NCBI RefSeq assembly: GCF_001676615.1
Contig: NZ_LYXZ01000022.1
Location: 171,455 to 235,454, forward strand
Length of the DNA: 64,000 nucleotides
DNA from: Labrys sp. WJW
GTDB taxonomy: Bacteria > Pseudomonadota > Alphaproteobacteria > Rhizobiales > Labraceae
Direction of reading: 5' to 3'
The notes below the pieces were generated by a model. It was not told the DNA's origin and searched no databases. It saw nothing but the letters and a program-made list of their open reading frames with translations. The translations under genes were made by a program, and so were the position numbers. Every line of letters begins with the position of its first letter. The first letter of the stretch is position 1. Below are positions 1 to 9,082 of the stretch, piece after piece.

Positions 1-345
1 GGTTGCAGCGCGATCGTGCTTTCCAATCATGGCGGCCGCCAGCTCGACGGCTCGCGCAGCGCCTTCGACCAGCTGGCTGAGATCGTCGATGCGGTGGGAG
101 ACCGGATCGACGTCATGATGGATGGCGGTGTCCAGCGCGGGACGCATGTCCTCAAGGCTCTGTCCCTGGGAGCGAAGGCCGTCGGGCTGGGCCGCTATTA
201 CCTTTTCCCGCTTGCCGCCGGCGGGCAGCCCGCAGTCGAGCGCGCCCTGGACTTGATGCGGATCGAGATCGAACGCGGCATGAAGTTGATGGGCTGCACG
301 TCCATCGCCCAGCTCACACGCCAGAACATTCGTTTGCGTTCCTGA
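1..345 (+). CDS. FMN-dependent alpha-hydroxy-acid oxidase/dehydrogenase, C-terminal part
   Basis: The reading frame is open from the first base, so the gene begins outside the window. The visible 114 residues carry SNHGGRQLDG near the start, the signature of the FMN-dependent alpha-hydroxy-acid dehydrogenase family (L-lactate dehydrogenase LldD, glycolate oxidase). This is followed by the phosphate-binding strand MMDGGVQRGTHVLKALSLGA and the GLGRYYLFPLAAGG segment typical of the end of the TIM barrel. Family members oxidise a 2-hydroxy acid to the 2-keto acid using FMN. The substrate cannot be told from this fragment. The residues are those of an intact enzyme, so this is a window-edge truncation and not a pseudogene. 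Confidence 0.88.
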   Translation, partial: GCSAIVLSNHGGRQLDGSRSAFDQLAEIVDAVGDRIDVMMDGGVQRGTHVLKALSLGAKAVGLGRYYLFPLAAGGQPAVERALDLMRIEIERGMKLMGCTSIAQLTRQNIRLRS

Positions 346-410
346 CGAAGCGCCGAAGAACAAGCGCTTCTTCCCGATTCACCGCGTACCCATCAAAGCC
401 GTCGCAGCTC

Positions 411-2540
411 TCACAGTTTGAGCGTCACCCGGGTGTTCAGGAGCTGGCTGCGCCTGGCGCTCGAGCCCAGCTTGATCTCGAAATCGCCGGCTTCCAGCAC
501 CGGCTGCAGGTCCCGGCCGGGGAAAGCCAGGTCCCTCGCCGCCAAAGCGATGGTGACGGTGCCGCTTTGGCCGGGATCGAGGCTGATCTTGGCAAAACCC
601 CGCAGTTCCAGCAGCGGCCGGGACAGGCTCGCCACCAGGTCATGCGTGAACAGGAACACGGTCTCCTGGGCGGCCCGCTTGCCGGTGTTAACAACCGTGG
701 CGCTGACCTCGATGGTGTCGTTGGGGCCGAACACGGTCTTGCTCACCTTCAGGCCGGACAGGCTGAAGGCGCCATAGGTCAGGCCATGGCCGAAGGGAAA
801 GGCCGGCGCATTGGGAGCGTCGATATATTTGGAGGTGTAGTGGTCGTTCGGGTTGAAGGGGCGGCCCGTCGGGTATTGTTCGTAATAGAGGGGGGCCTGC
901 CCGACCGCATCCGGCCAGCTCACCGGCAGGCGGCCGGACGGCGATTCCTCTCCCATCAGGAGATCGCCGATGGCGGGGCCGGCTTGTTCGCCAGGCCACC
1001 AGGCCATCAGCACGGCCGAGGCCTTGTGGAAGAGCCAGGGCAAGGTGAGCGGCCGGCCGGCGAAGAGCACCACGACCACCTTCTTGCCGAGCGCCAGGAT
1101 GGCCTCGGCAAGTTCGCGTTGCTTGCCCGGCAGTTCGGGATGGGCGCGGCTGGCGGCTTCCCCGCTCATCGGTGCCGTCTCGCCCAGGCAGAGCACCACG
1201 GTGTCGGCAATGCGTGCCGCTTCCACCGCGGTGGCGATGCCGGACATGTCGTCCGAGCTGATCTTAACGCCTTCGGCCTGCGCCACGACGGTGGCGACCT
1301 TGCCGAGGCTGGTGCGCAGGGTGATGCTATCTTCGGCGACCGAGGCGCCACCCCAGGGGCCGCGCATGTCGGCCTGGGCGTCGGCGAGCGGGCCGATCAG
1401 GGCGATACGCTCGGTGCGCGTGAGCGGCAGGGCCTCGTTGTAATTGGTGAGCAGGACGCAGGATTTGCGTGCCGCGTCGCGGGCGACCTCGTGATGGTCG
1501 ATCTTGCCGGCCATGGCGGCCAGGGGTGCCGTGCCGCGCCGATAGGGCTGGTCGAACAGGCCGAGCCGCTCCTTGAGGGCGAGGACGCGTCCTACGCAGG
1601 CGTCGATCTCCGCCATGGTGATGAGGCCACGCGAGAGCGCCTCCGGCAGATGCTTGCGATAGGCGTTGGAGACCATGTCGATGTCGACGCCCGCCCGCAG
1701 GGAGAGGGCCGCGGCTTCTGCCAGGTCGCCGGCGACACCGTGGTTCAACAGTTCGGCCACTGCGTTGTAGTCGCTGATGATGACGCCGTCGAAGCCGAGC
1801 TTGTCGCGCAGCCAGCCCTTGAGCAACGGCTCATGCGCCGTCATCGGCATGCCGGCCAGGCTGTTGAAGGCGGGCATGATCGCGGCCACCCCCGCCTTCA
1901 CCGCCGCCTCGAAGGGCGGCAGATAGATCTCGTGCAGAGCCCGGTCCGAAATGTCGACCGAGGCATATTCGCGCCCGGCGACCGGCGCGCCATAGGCACA
2001 GAAATGCTTGGCGGTGGCGGCGATCGAGCCGATGGCGGAGAGATCCGAGCCCTGGAATCCCTTGACCTTGGCGATCGCCATTTCGGCATTGAGCCAGGAA
2101 TCCTCGCCTGCGCTTTCGACGATACGGCCCCAGCGAAGGTCCCTGGAGACATCGATCATCGGGGCGAAGGTCAAGGCGAGGCCGTCGTTCCAGGCTTCGA
2201 CGGCCGCGATGCGCGCCGTGCGGGCCCAGGCGGCGCGATCGAACATGGCGGCTTCCGCCAGCGGCACCGGGAAGGCCGTCTTGTGGCCATGGATGACGTC
2301 GAAGCCGAGCAGCAGCGGGATGCCGAGGCGCGATTCCTCCACGGCGATGCGCTGGACCTCGTTGACGTGATCGACGCCGACCATGTTGAGCAGATTGCCG
2401 ATATCGCCGGAACGGATGGCGTCGGGCGAGTCCCCGCCGAGCAGGGGGCCGGTCACCGCATAGCCCGAGGCAACCATATTGAGCTGGCCGAGTTTTTCTC
2501 GCAGCGTCATCTTGGACAGCAGGGTCTCGATGCGGCTCAT
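411..2540 (-). CDS. bglX: Beta-glucosidase, glycoside hydrolase family 3 (BglX-like)
   Basis: A 709-residue protein with the three-part layout of BglX-type GH3 enzymes: an N-terminal catalytic barrel, a C-terminal alpha/beta domain (about residues 370-580) and a fibronectin-III-like tail (about 610-700). The catalytic nucleophile is visible as Asp257 in GVIISDYNAV, and KHFCAYGAP near 180 is the usual substrate-binding Lys-His motif. It hydrolyses terminal non-reducing beta-D-glucosyl units. Unlike E. coli BglX there is no signal peptide; the protein starts directly at MSRIETLLSKM, so a cytosolic enzyme acting on imported beta-glucosides is likely. An AGGAGTTGTA-like ribosome site precedes the ATG. 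It is divergent from the GH15 gene at 2785. Confidence 0.93.
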   Translation of the reverse strand: MSRIETLLSKMTLREKLGQLNMVASGYAVTGPLLGGDSPDAIRSGDIGNLLNMVGVDHVNEVQRIAVEESRLGIPLLLGFDVIHGHKTAFPVPLAEAAMFDRAAWARTARIAAVEAWNDGLALTFAPMIDVSRDLRWGRIVESAGEDSWLNAEMAIAKVKGFQGSDLSAIGSIAATAKHFCAYGAPVAGREYASVDISDRALHEIYLPPFEAAVKAGVAAIMPAFNSLAGMPMTAHEPLLKGWLRDKLGFDGVIISDYNAVAELLNHGVAGDLAEAAALSLRAGVDIDMVSNAYRKHLPEALSRGLITMAEIDACVGRVLALKERLGLFDQPYRRGTAPLAAMAGKIDHHEVARDAARKSCVLLTNYNEALPLTRTERIALIGPLADAQADMRGPWGGASVAEDSITLRTSLGKVATVVAQAEGVKISSDDMSGIATAVEAARIADTVVLCLGETAPMSGEAASRAHPELPGKQRELAEAILALGKKVVVVLFAGRPLTLPWLFHKASAVLMAWWPGEQAGPAIGDLLMGEESPSGRLPVSWPDAVGQAPLYYEQYPTGRPFNPNDHYTSKYIDAPNAPAFPFGHGLTYGAFSLSGLKVSKTVFGPNDTIEVSATVVNTGKRAAQETVFLFTHDLVASLSRPLLELRGFAKISLDPGQSGTVTIALAARDLAFPGRDLQPVLEAGDFEIKLGSSARRSQLLNTRVTLKL

Positions 2541-2668
2541 TACAACTCCTCGTTCGGCAGACTTTCGCCGATCGCCGGATCGGCGGGGCCGATGCGCAAA
2601 TCAGCCTCTCTTTCCTGCTTAACGCCTCGCCGCTTCTGTTCAACCCCCACCTTGGGTAGCATCACCGG

Positions 2669-2766
2669 AACGTTTTGGGGTTGGGCGGAATCGCCAAGAG
2701 TGTAAAGACACGTCGGAACAAAGAGTTAGAGCAAGAATGACGTTTCCCGCTAACGTGTTTTGCTCA
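2669..2766 (+). repeat. Dispersed two-hairpin repeat, copy D1 (diverged)
   Basis: Degenerate copy of the roughly 100 bp family seen also at 29424, 31167, 34224, 49535, 60147 and 62239. Recognisable parts are the AAAGACACGTCGGAACAAAG linker, GTTAGAGCAA and the closing TTTTGCTC, with a short ACGTT/AACGT stem between them. It ends 18 bases before the start codon of the GH15 gene, so it lies in that gene's untranslated leader or promoter. Confidence 0.7.
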
Positions 2767-2784
2767 GGGAATCGGAGAGAGAAG

Positions 2785-4113
2785 ATGAGCGTGATCACGG
2801 ATCTGGATCGCTGGATCGAGCGGCAATACCCCATTGCCGTCCGGAACATGCAGCTTGCCATCTCCGCCACGGCCACTGTGAAGGAGCGGCCGGGCTTCGG
2901 CCAGACCGTGACTCCAGTACGGGGCTCGGTGGTGGCGTCGCCCGTGCCGGCCTCCTACGATCCGGATCCCGACTATTTCTTTCACTGGTACCGCGACTCG
3001 GCCGTGGTGATCGACGCCCTCCGGCAGATCGATCCCCGCTGGCTCGACAGCGACATGGCAGCGGCGCATTTCTGCGATTTCGTCGATTTCAGCCTGTCGC
3101 TCAACGCCCTCAGGGGCGCCGATTGGGTCGAGCACCCGGATTGGCGAGCCAGGGTCGCCGAGGACTATCGGCAATTCGTGCGCGAGGATGCGGATCTGGC
3201 CAGCGTGGTGGTCCGCGGCGAAACGCGGGTCAACCCGGACGGATCCCTCGACATCTCGCGCTGGAACCGCCCGCAATATGACGGTATCGCGGCCCGCGTG
3301 CTGACGGTGCTGCGCTGGGCCTCGGGCCGATCCTTCGGTGTCAGGCATGACGATGCCGTCGCGACCCTGCTGGACGAGGACATCCGCTTCGTCCTCGCCC
3401 ATTGGCGCGAGCCGAGCTACGACATCTGGGAGGAGGAAAAGGCGCATCACTACTATACGCTGCGCATCGAGGCGGCGGCGCTGGAGGAGGGGGCCTCCTG
3501 GCTGGCGGCGCAGGGAGATGCCGCGACCGCCCAGCGCGCCCGGGCGGATGCCGCCGAGATCCAGGGCCGTCTCCATCATTTCTGGCAGCCCGAGGCAGGC
3601 TTCTACCGCTCCCGCCTGACCGAGGACGGCAAGCCGACGCCGAAGGATCTCGACATCGCCGTCATCCTCGCCGCGATCCATGCCGGCGGTGCCCTGCCCA
3701 CGCATTCGCCCCACGACACCCGGATGGAAGCGACGCTGGATCGCCTCGATGCGATCTTCGAAGAGGACTATGCGATCAACCGAGGCCGGCCGGAGGGACG
3801 CGGCATCGCCCTCGGCCGCTACCGGGGCGACGAATATTACTCCGGCGGGGCTTATTACTTCTCGACGCAGGCGGCGGCCGAATTCTGCTATCTGCGCGCG
3901 GCGGCCCTGCGTGCGGCGGATCCTGCCGCTGCCGATCGCCTGAAGGCGCGCGGGGACGCCTATCTCGAGACCATCCGCGCCTTCACGCCCGATGACGGGG
4001 AAATGTCCGAGCAGTTCGACCGGGTGACCGGCGAGCATACTTCCGCCAAGCATCTGGCCTGGAGCTATGCCGGTTTCATCACGGCGGTGGAGGCGCGGCG
4101 AAAGGCGGGGTGA
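2785..4113 (+). CDS. Glycoside hydrolase family 15 protein (glucoamylase-like)
   Basis: 442 residues from the ATG at 2785, chosen because AGAGAGAAG lies just upstream; the frame is open 48 bases further but that stretch belongs to repeat D1. Family 15 hallmarks are the substrate-site DYFFHWYRDS near 63, the general-acid segment DIWEEE at 213-218 and the general-base motif GEMSEQFDRVTGE near the C-terminus, followed by HLAWSYAGF. Such enzymes release beta-D-glucose from the non-reducing end of alpha-glucans or alpha-linked disaccharides. No signal peptide is seen, so it is probably intracellular. It matches a single (alpha/alpha)6 barrel domain and has no starch-binding module. The neighbouring divergent beta-glucosidase suggests a small glucoside-degrading locus. 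Confidence 0.88.
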   Translation: MSVITDLDRWIERQYPIAVRNMQLAISATATVKERPGFGQTVTPVRGSVVASPVPASYDPDPDYFFHWYRDSAVVIDALRQIDPRWLDSDMAAAHFCDFVDFSLSLNALRGADWVEHPDWRARVAEDYRQFVREDADLASVVVRGETRVNPDGSLDISRWNRPQYDGIAARVLTVLRWASGRSFGVRHDDAVATLLDEDIRFVLAHWREPSYDIWEEEKAHHYYTLRIEAAALEEGASWLAAQGDAATAQRARADAAEIQGRLHHFWQPEAGFYRSRLTEDGKPTPKDLDIAVILAAIHAGGALPTHSPHDTRMEATLDRLDAIFEEDYAINRGRPEGRGIALGRYRGDEYYSGGAYYFSTQAAAEFCYLRAAALRAADPAAADRLKARGDAYLETIRAFTPDDGEMSEQFDRVTGEHTSAKHLAWSYAGFITAVEARRKAG

Positions 4114-4250
4114 GCCGTCCGGCGCAAGCATGATTTCGATGACTTCTCCGGAAGACGCTCTATCCCAAATGGGACATGGCGTCGGCCCCGGCAGGGCTCC
4201 TACGATGACGGGCAAGCCGCTGAGGCGGTACCGGATCTGAGGGGAAGGCC

Positions 4251-5357
4251 TTGTCGAAGACGCTCACCACCACGCCGCGGCAGGATGGTTTCCGCGCGCC
4301 CGGCGAGTTCGAGCCGAAAGCCGGTTGCTGGCTGATCTGGCCCGAGCGGCCCGATACCTGGCGGCTGGGGGCCAAGCCGGCACAGAAGCTGTTCGCGAGG
4401 GTCGCCGCCGCGATCGCCGCAAGCGAGCCGGTCACGGTGATCGTCTCGGCGCGGCAGTGGCGTCATGCCCGGGCCTGCCTGCCCGACACGGTGCGGCTGG
4501 TCGAAATGTCGAGCAATGATTCCTGGCTGCGCGACAGCGGACCCAATTTCGTGATCAACGACCAGGGCGAGGTGCGCGGCGTCGACTGGAGCTTCAACGC
4601 CTATGGCGGGCTGAATGGCGGGCTCTATTTCCCCTGGGACCTCGATGACCAGCTTGCCCACAAGATCCTCGAAATGGAGGGAATGCACCGCTATCGCTCC
4701 AGCCTGATCGCCGAGGGCGGCGGCCTGCAATGCGACGGACAGGGCACGCTGATCACCACCGCGCAATGCCTGCTCAATGCCAACCGCAACGGCCATCTCG
4801 GCCTTGCGGCGGTGGAGCAGCAGCTCGCCGACTATCTCGGCATCGACACCATCGTCTGGCTGCCCCGAGGCTTCGCCTTCGACGAGACCGACGGCCATGT
4901 CGACGACATCTGCTGCTTCGTGCGCCCCGGTGAGGTGGTGCTGAGCTGGACCGACGAGAGAGACGACCCGCAATATGAGATCGTGCGCGAGGCCGAGGAC
5001 GTGCTGCGCTCGGCGCGCGACGGCCGGGGCAGGGCGCTGAAAGTGCACAAGCTGCCCCATCCCCTGCCGATCGAGGTCACGGCCGAGGAAAGCGAGGGCG
5101 TGGACCAGGTCGAGACGAGCTGGGCGCGGCCGGCGGGCAACCGCATCGCGGCGAGCTACATCAACTACTATCCCGGCAACAGCGTGGTGGTAGTCCCCGA
5201 ATTCGGCTGCGCCCTGGATCGTCCCGCCAAGGCCGTCCTGGCCGGGCTCTTCCCGGACCACGCCATCGTCGGAATCGAGAATTCCCGCGAGATCCTGCTC
5301 GGCGGCGGCAATGTCGCCTGCATCACGCTGCCCGTCTATGCCGGCCGTCACGGCTAG
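4251..5357 (+). CDS. aguA: Agmatine deiminase
   Basis: 368 residues beginning at a TTG with GGGGAAGG immediately upstream. Agmatine deiminase hydrolyses agmatine to N-carbamoylputrescine and ammonia in the arginine-to-putrescine route. The protein shows the pentein-fold markers NDSWLRDSGP (89-98), WSFNAYGG (113-120), EGGGLQCDGQGTLITT (155-170), GHVDD (215-219, catalytic His216), the strand SYINYYPGN and a C-terminal catalytic Cys357 in GGGNVACIT. In the family as I know it the residue before this Cys is usually His (GGGNIHCIT); here it is Ala356. The length is normal. The gene is followed 70 bases later by a polyamine-type binding protein, which supports a polyamine role. Confidence 0.9.
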   Translation: MSKTLTTTPRQDGFRAPGEFEPKAGCWLIWPERPDTWRLGAKPAQKLFARVAAAIAASEPVTVIVSARQWRHARACLPDTVRLVEMSSNDSWLRDSGPNFVINDQGEVRGVDWSFNAYGGLNGGLYFPWDLDDQLAHKILEMEGMHRYRSSLIAEGGGLQCDGQGTLITTAQCLLNANRNGHLGLAAVEQQLADYLGIDTIVWLPRGFAFDETDGHVDDICCFVRPGEVVLSWTDERDDPQYEIVREAEDVLRSARDGRGRALKVHKLPHPLPIEVTAEESEGVDQVETSWARPAGNRIAASYINYYPGNSVVVVPEFGCALDRPAKAVLAGLFPDHAIVGIENSREILLGGGNVACITLPVYAGRHG

Positions 5358-5427
5358 CGAGCTTCAAACCGGCCATCTCTGTTCCGATCCGATCGGAAGT
5401 GCCCTGGAAGCTGCCAAGGAGGTTCAC

Positions 5428-6531
5428 ATGCGCTCCCTGCTTCGTTCGATTGCCCTTGCTGCAGGTCTTGCCATTATCGGCTTCGCGCCGGTCCAGGCCG
5501 AGGACGAGACGGTAGTCAACGTCTACAATTGGACGGACTACATCGCCCCCGACACGGTGGAGAAATTCCAGAAGGAGACCGGCATCAAGGTCGCCTACGA
5601 CAATTACGACGGCAACGAGATGCTGGAGACCAAACTGCTGGCCGGTCGTTCCGGCTATGACGTGGTATATCCCTCCGCCTTTCCCTTCCTCAGGAACCAG
5701 ATCAAGGCCGAGACCCTGCAGCCCTTGCGGCGCGATGCCATGCCCAATGCCGCCAAGGTCGACCCTCAGGTGCTGGCCCTGATTGCAAAGGCAGACCCCG
5801 GCAACCAGCACGCCATGCCTTACATGGGCGTGACCGACGGCATCGGTTACAATGTCGAGGCCATCAAGCGCCGCATGCCGGATGCGCCCGTCGATTCCTT
5901 CGCCATGATCTTCGACCCGGCGATCGTCCAGCGCTTCGCCGATTGCGGCGTTGCCATGATCGATGCGCCGACCGAGGTGATTCCGATGGCGCTGGCCTAT
6001 CTCAAGCTCGATCCGCATTCGACCGCTCCGGACGATCTCGCCAAGGCCGAGACCCTGCTGAAGAAGGTGCGGCCCTTCATCCGCTATTTCCATTCCTCGC
6101 GCTACATCAACGATCTGGCCAATGGCGACATTTGCCTGGCGCTGGGCTGGTCAGGCGATATCCTGCAGGCCAAGACGCGCGGAGCGGCGGCGGCCAAGCC
6201 GGTCGAGGTGGCCTATGCCATTCCGCGGGAGGGCACGCTGGTGAATTTCGACACCATGGCCGTGCCCAAGGACGCGCCGCATCCCGACAACGCCATGCGC
6301 TGGATCGACTTCAATCTTCGGCCGGACATCGCGGCGGCCAATTCCAATTTCATATCCTATGCCAATGCGGTGCCGGAAGCGCGGCCATTGCTGACCGAGG
6401 CGATTGCCAAGGACCCCGGCATCTATCCGCCGGAGGACGTGAAGGCGCGGCTGTTCGTGGTGACCAATTCCGACGTGGCGGTGCTGCGCCGCCAGACCAG
6501 GGCCTGGACGCGGATCCTGACGGGGCAGTGA
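5428..6531 (+). CDS. Putrescine/spermidine-type ABC transporter substrate-binding protein (PotF/PotD family)
   Basis: 367 residues starting at ATG 5428, preceded by a strong AAGGAGG. A Sec signal peptide ends near residue 24 (PVQA). The mature start VVNVYNWTDYIAPDTVEKF is the signature of PotD/PotF periplasmic polyamine receptors, and YDVVYPSAFPFLRNQ and PYMGVTDGIGYN are further conserved lobes. It would deliver putrescine, spermidine or agmatine to an inner-membrane importer. No permease or ATPase gene follows; the next gene points the other way, so this receptor is an orphan in the window. It probably shares a transcript with aguA upstream. Confidence 0.9.
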   Translation: MRSLLRSIALAAGLAIIGFAPVQAEDETVVNVYNWTDYIAPDTVEKFQKETGIKVAYDNYDGNEMLETKLLAGRSGYDVVYPSAFPFLRNQIKAETLQPLRRDAMPNAAKVDPQVLALIAKADPGNQHAMPYMGVTDGIGYNVEAIKRRMPDAPVDSFAMIFDPAIVQRFADCGVAMIDAPTEVIPMALAYLKLDPHSTAPDDLAKAETLLKKVRPFIRYFHSSRYINDLANGDICLALGWSGDILQAKTRGAAAAKPVEVAYAIPREGTLVNFDTMAVPKDAPHPDNAMRWIDFNLRPDIAAANSNFISYANAVPEARPLLTEAIAKDPGIYPPEDVKARLFVVTNSDVAVLRRQTRAWTRILTGQ

Positions 6532-6551
6532 AGCTGTCGTGAGAAGACGCC

Positions 6552-7304
6552 TCAGAGCGAGCGCCTGCCGCCTTCGCCGGCAAGCAGTTCGACCTGGGAG
6601 TGCACACCCAGCTTGGCATAGATGCTTTTGATGTGGTTGCGGACGGTGCCGGGCGATATGACAAGCCTGCGGGCGATGGATTTGGCGCAGCCGCCTTCCA
6701 GCAAGAGGTCCAGGATCTGCCGTTCCCGGGCGCTCAGCCCGGTCTCGCCGCCGATACGGCCAGTCCGGTCGCCAGCCTGCCATAGCCGCCAAAGCCGTTC
6801 CAGCACCAACCGGATGCCATCGCCGGCCCCCTCGGCCAGTGCGAGGTCGGCAGGGATGAAGCCGGGGCTTCCCCGATGGCGGAAGAAGGTCACATAGCCC
6901 GCGGCGACGGGTGAAAGATTGAACACGCCGGTGATCTCGTCGATGGTCTGCGACGGCCGGTAGAAGTCCCGATAATAGGGCGTCTTCTCGAAATGGAAGC
7001 TGTCGAAGCTGGACAGGGGCAGCAGGAAATCGTGCCGCGTGGCAGCGAATTTCTGGAAGAAGGGATCCTGGCGAAAGAGGCCCCTGTCATATTGGCGGTT
7101 CCAGCGGTCGGGCCGGTCGCCGTCGATGGTGACGCAGGCGCCTTCCCGCAAGTAGAGGCCGACATGGCAGCTGTCCGCCGCCAGGAGGTTGCGTGCGCCC
7201 GGTGCGAAGCGAACCGCCAACTGCGCCGGGGAGGTCGCGGCGAATGCCTCGGCGAGGCCGCGATTCCACTGCACAAAGCGGGACAGAGGGAGCCCTGGTT
7301 CCAT
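6552..7304 (-). CDS. LuxR-family transcriptional regulator
   Basis: About 250 residues with a C-terminal LuxR/FixJ DNA-binding domain: LSARERQILDLLLEGGCAKS is followed by the recognition-helix segment SPGTVRNHIKSIYAKLGV. The N-terminal 190 residues contain no response-regulator receiver motif and look like a stand-alone sensory domain of GAF or autoinducer-binding type; no luxI-like gene is nearby. The start is uncertain: ATG 7304 (MEPGLPLSRF) was chosen over ATG 7358, and neither has a clear ribosome site. It converges on the aguA/binding-protein pair, so a role in polyamine control is possible but unproven. Confidence 0.82.
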   Translation of the reverse strand: MEPGLPLSRFVQWNRGLAEAFAATSPAQLAVRFAPGARNLLAADSCHVGLYLREGACVTIDGDRPDRWNRQYDRGLFRQDPFFQKFAATRHDFLLPLSSFDSFHFEKTPYYRDFYRPSQTIDEITGVFNLSPVAAGYVTFFRHRGSPGFIPADLALAEGAGDGIRLVLERLWRLWQAGDRTGRIGGETGLSARERQILDLLLEGGCAKSIARRLVISPGTVRNHIKSIYAKLGVHSQVELLAGEGGRRSL

Positions 7305-7419
7305 GGCACGGCCATCGCCTGTGGTTCGAGCGCGGCAGGTGCCGCCTCCGGACAACATGGCATAAAGTCCCGGAGGCTCAAATCGGAGCTTTTGCTCTCA
7401 AGCGAACCGCATCAGGCTC

Positions 7420-8994
7420 TCACTCCATCGCCATGCTGTGGTCCATTTCCGGAGGCTTGGCCGCCTTTCGCAGGAAGAAAACCAGCGGCATCGCGGCCAA
7501 CGTCAGCAGCATCATCAGCTTGAAATCATTGATATAGGCGATGATGGTCGCCTGCTGGCCGACCATGCCGTCGAGCATGGTCTGCCCCGCCGCGCTCAGT
7601 GGGTCGATCAGCTTGGCCCGGGCCATGTCCTGCAGGGCCTGGTTGTAGGGCGTGAGGTGGGTGACAAGATCGGCGTGGTTGGCCTGGGTGCTTTCGATCA
7701 GCAGGGCCGAGGTCATGGAGATGCCGACGCTGGAGCCGATATTGCGCGACAGGTTGTAGAGGCCGGTGCCGTCGCCGCGCAGGCTGGCATCGAGGGTCTG
7801 GAAGGTCACGGTGGTCAGCGGTACGAACAGGAAGCCCAGGCCTGCCCCCTGCACGAAGCCGGTGACGATGATCTGCCATTGCGAGATGTCGGGGGTCCAG
7901 CCGGTCATGTCGTAGAGCGACCAGGCCGTCAGGCCGAAGCCGATCAGCAGGAGCAGGCGGGTGTCGAGCTTTCCGACCAGGCGGCCGACGATGAACATGC
8001 AGACCATGGTGCCGATGCCGCGCGGCCCCATCACCAGGCCGGCGGTCACCACGGGATAGCCCATCAGCGATTGCAGATAGGGCGTCATCAGCGCCATGGC
8101 GGCGTAATAGGTCAGGCCGACGGCTGATATGAGCACCACGCCGACCGCGAAATTGCGGTCCACGAACAGGCGCGGCTTCACGAAGGTATCCTTGCCCGTG
8201 AAGGTATGGACCAGGAAGATGTAGAAGGCAGCGGCGCAGATCAGCGCCTCGAGTTGGATCTCGCCGGAGGAGAACCAGTCGAGCTGTTCGCCGCGGTCGA
8301 GCAGCACCTGCAGGGCGCCGATGGCGATGGAGAGCATGCCGAAGCCGAGCCAGTCGAGCTTCACGGCCGTGCTGCTGCGGGTCTCGGTGACGAAGGCCAT
8401 CACGCCGAGCATCGCGACGAGACCGATCGGCAGGTTGATATAGAAGATCCAGCGCCAGGAAATGTGGTCGGTGAGCCAGCCGCCGATGACGGGGCCGAGC
8501 ACGGGGCCCACCATCACGGCGACACCGAACACGGCCATCGCTCCGCCGCGTTCCTCGGGCGTGTAGATGTCCAGCATGATTGCCTGGGCGAGCGGCACCA
8601 AAGCGGCGCCGAACACGCCTTGCATCAGGCGGAAGCCGACGATCTGCACCAGGGATTGCGCCATGCCGCACAACATGGAGGCGATCACGAAGCCGATGAT
8701 GGAGACGAGCAGCAGCCTCTTGCGGCCGAAACGGGCCGCCAGGAAGCCCGAAGGCGGCGTCATGATCGCCGCCGCCACGATATAGGAGGTCAGCACCCAG
8801 TTGATCTGGTCCTGGCTGGCGGCGACGCTGCCCTGGATGTGGGGCAGCGCGATATTGGCGATGGTGGTGTCCAGTGCCTGCATGATCACGGCCAGGATGA
8901 CGCAGGCGGTGATGGCGCCGCGATTGGCGACCTTGGGAGCAGGCAGGGCGGGGCTGGAGATTTGGCCGGCGCTCGCGGTGGCGGATGCGCTCAT
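7420..8994 (-). CDS. emrB: DHA2-family multidrug efflux transporter, EmrB-like
   Basis: 524 residues from ATG 8994 (GAGG about seven bases upstream); an in-frame ATG at 9012 is the alternative. It has the 14 hydrophobic segments of the DHA2 group. The antiporter motif C is seen as GPVLGPVIGGWL, and the motif A region as GFLAARFGRKRLL. EmrB-type proteins are inner-membrane proton-driven drug exporters that work with the periplasmic adaptor EmrA. It lies 88 bases downstream of emrA and follows it and marR in the same direction. No outer-membrane TolC gene is in the window. Confidence 0.92.
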   Translation of the reverse strand: MSASATASAGQISSPALPAPKVANRGAITACVILAVIMQALDTTIANIALPHIQGSVAASQDQINWVLTSYIVAAAIMTPPSGFLAARFGRKRLLLVSIIGFVIASMLCGMAQSLVQIVGFRLMQGVFGAALVPLAQAIMLDIYTPEERGGAMAVFGVAVMVGPVLGPVIGGWLTDHISWRWIFYINLPIGLVAMLGVMAFVTETRSSTAVKLDWLGFGMLSIAIGALQVLLDRGEQLDWFSSGEIQLEALICAAAFYIFLVHTFTGKDTFVKPRLFVDRNFAVGVVLISAVGLTYYAAMALMTPYLQSLMGYPVVTAGLVMGPRGIGTMVCMFIVGRLVGKLDTRLLLLIGFGLTAWSLYDMTGWTPDISQWQIIVTGFVQGAGLGFLFVPLTTVTFQTLDASLRGDGTGLYNLSRNIGSSVGISMTSALLIESTQANHADLVTHLTPYNQALQDMARAKLIDPLSAAGQTMLDGMVGQQATIIAYINDFKLMMLLTLAAMPLVFFLRKAAKPPEMDHSMAME

Positions 8995-9082
8995 GGCAGG
9001 CCTCGTTCGCAACGATAGGTGATGAAATAATCAGATGCTCAAAAAGCGGGCCGGCACGCGGCAACGCGCGACGGCGTTGTCG

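Noticed and set aside
567..2705. 712-residue open frame antisense to the GH3 gene
   Set aside because: Long shadow frames are common opposite GC-rich genes; it has low-complexity Gly/Ala/Asp/His composition and no recognisable fold, while the GH3 frame is a complete enzyme.
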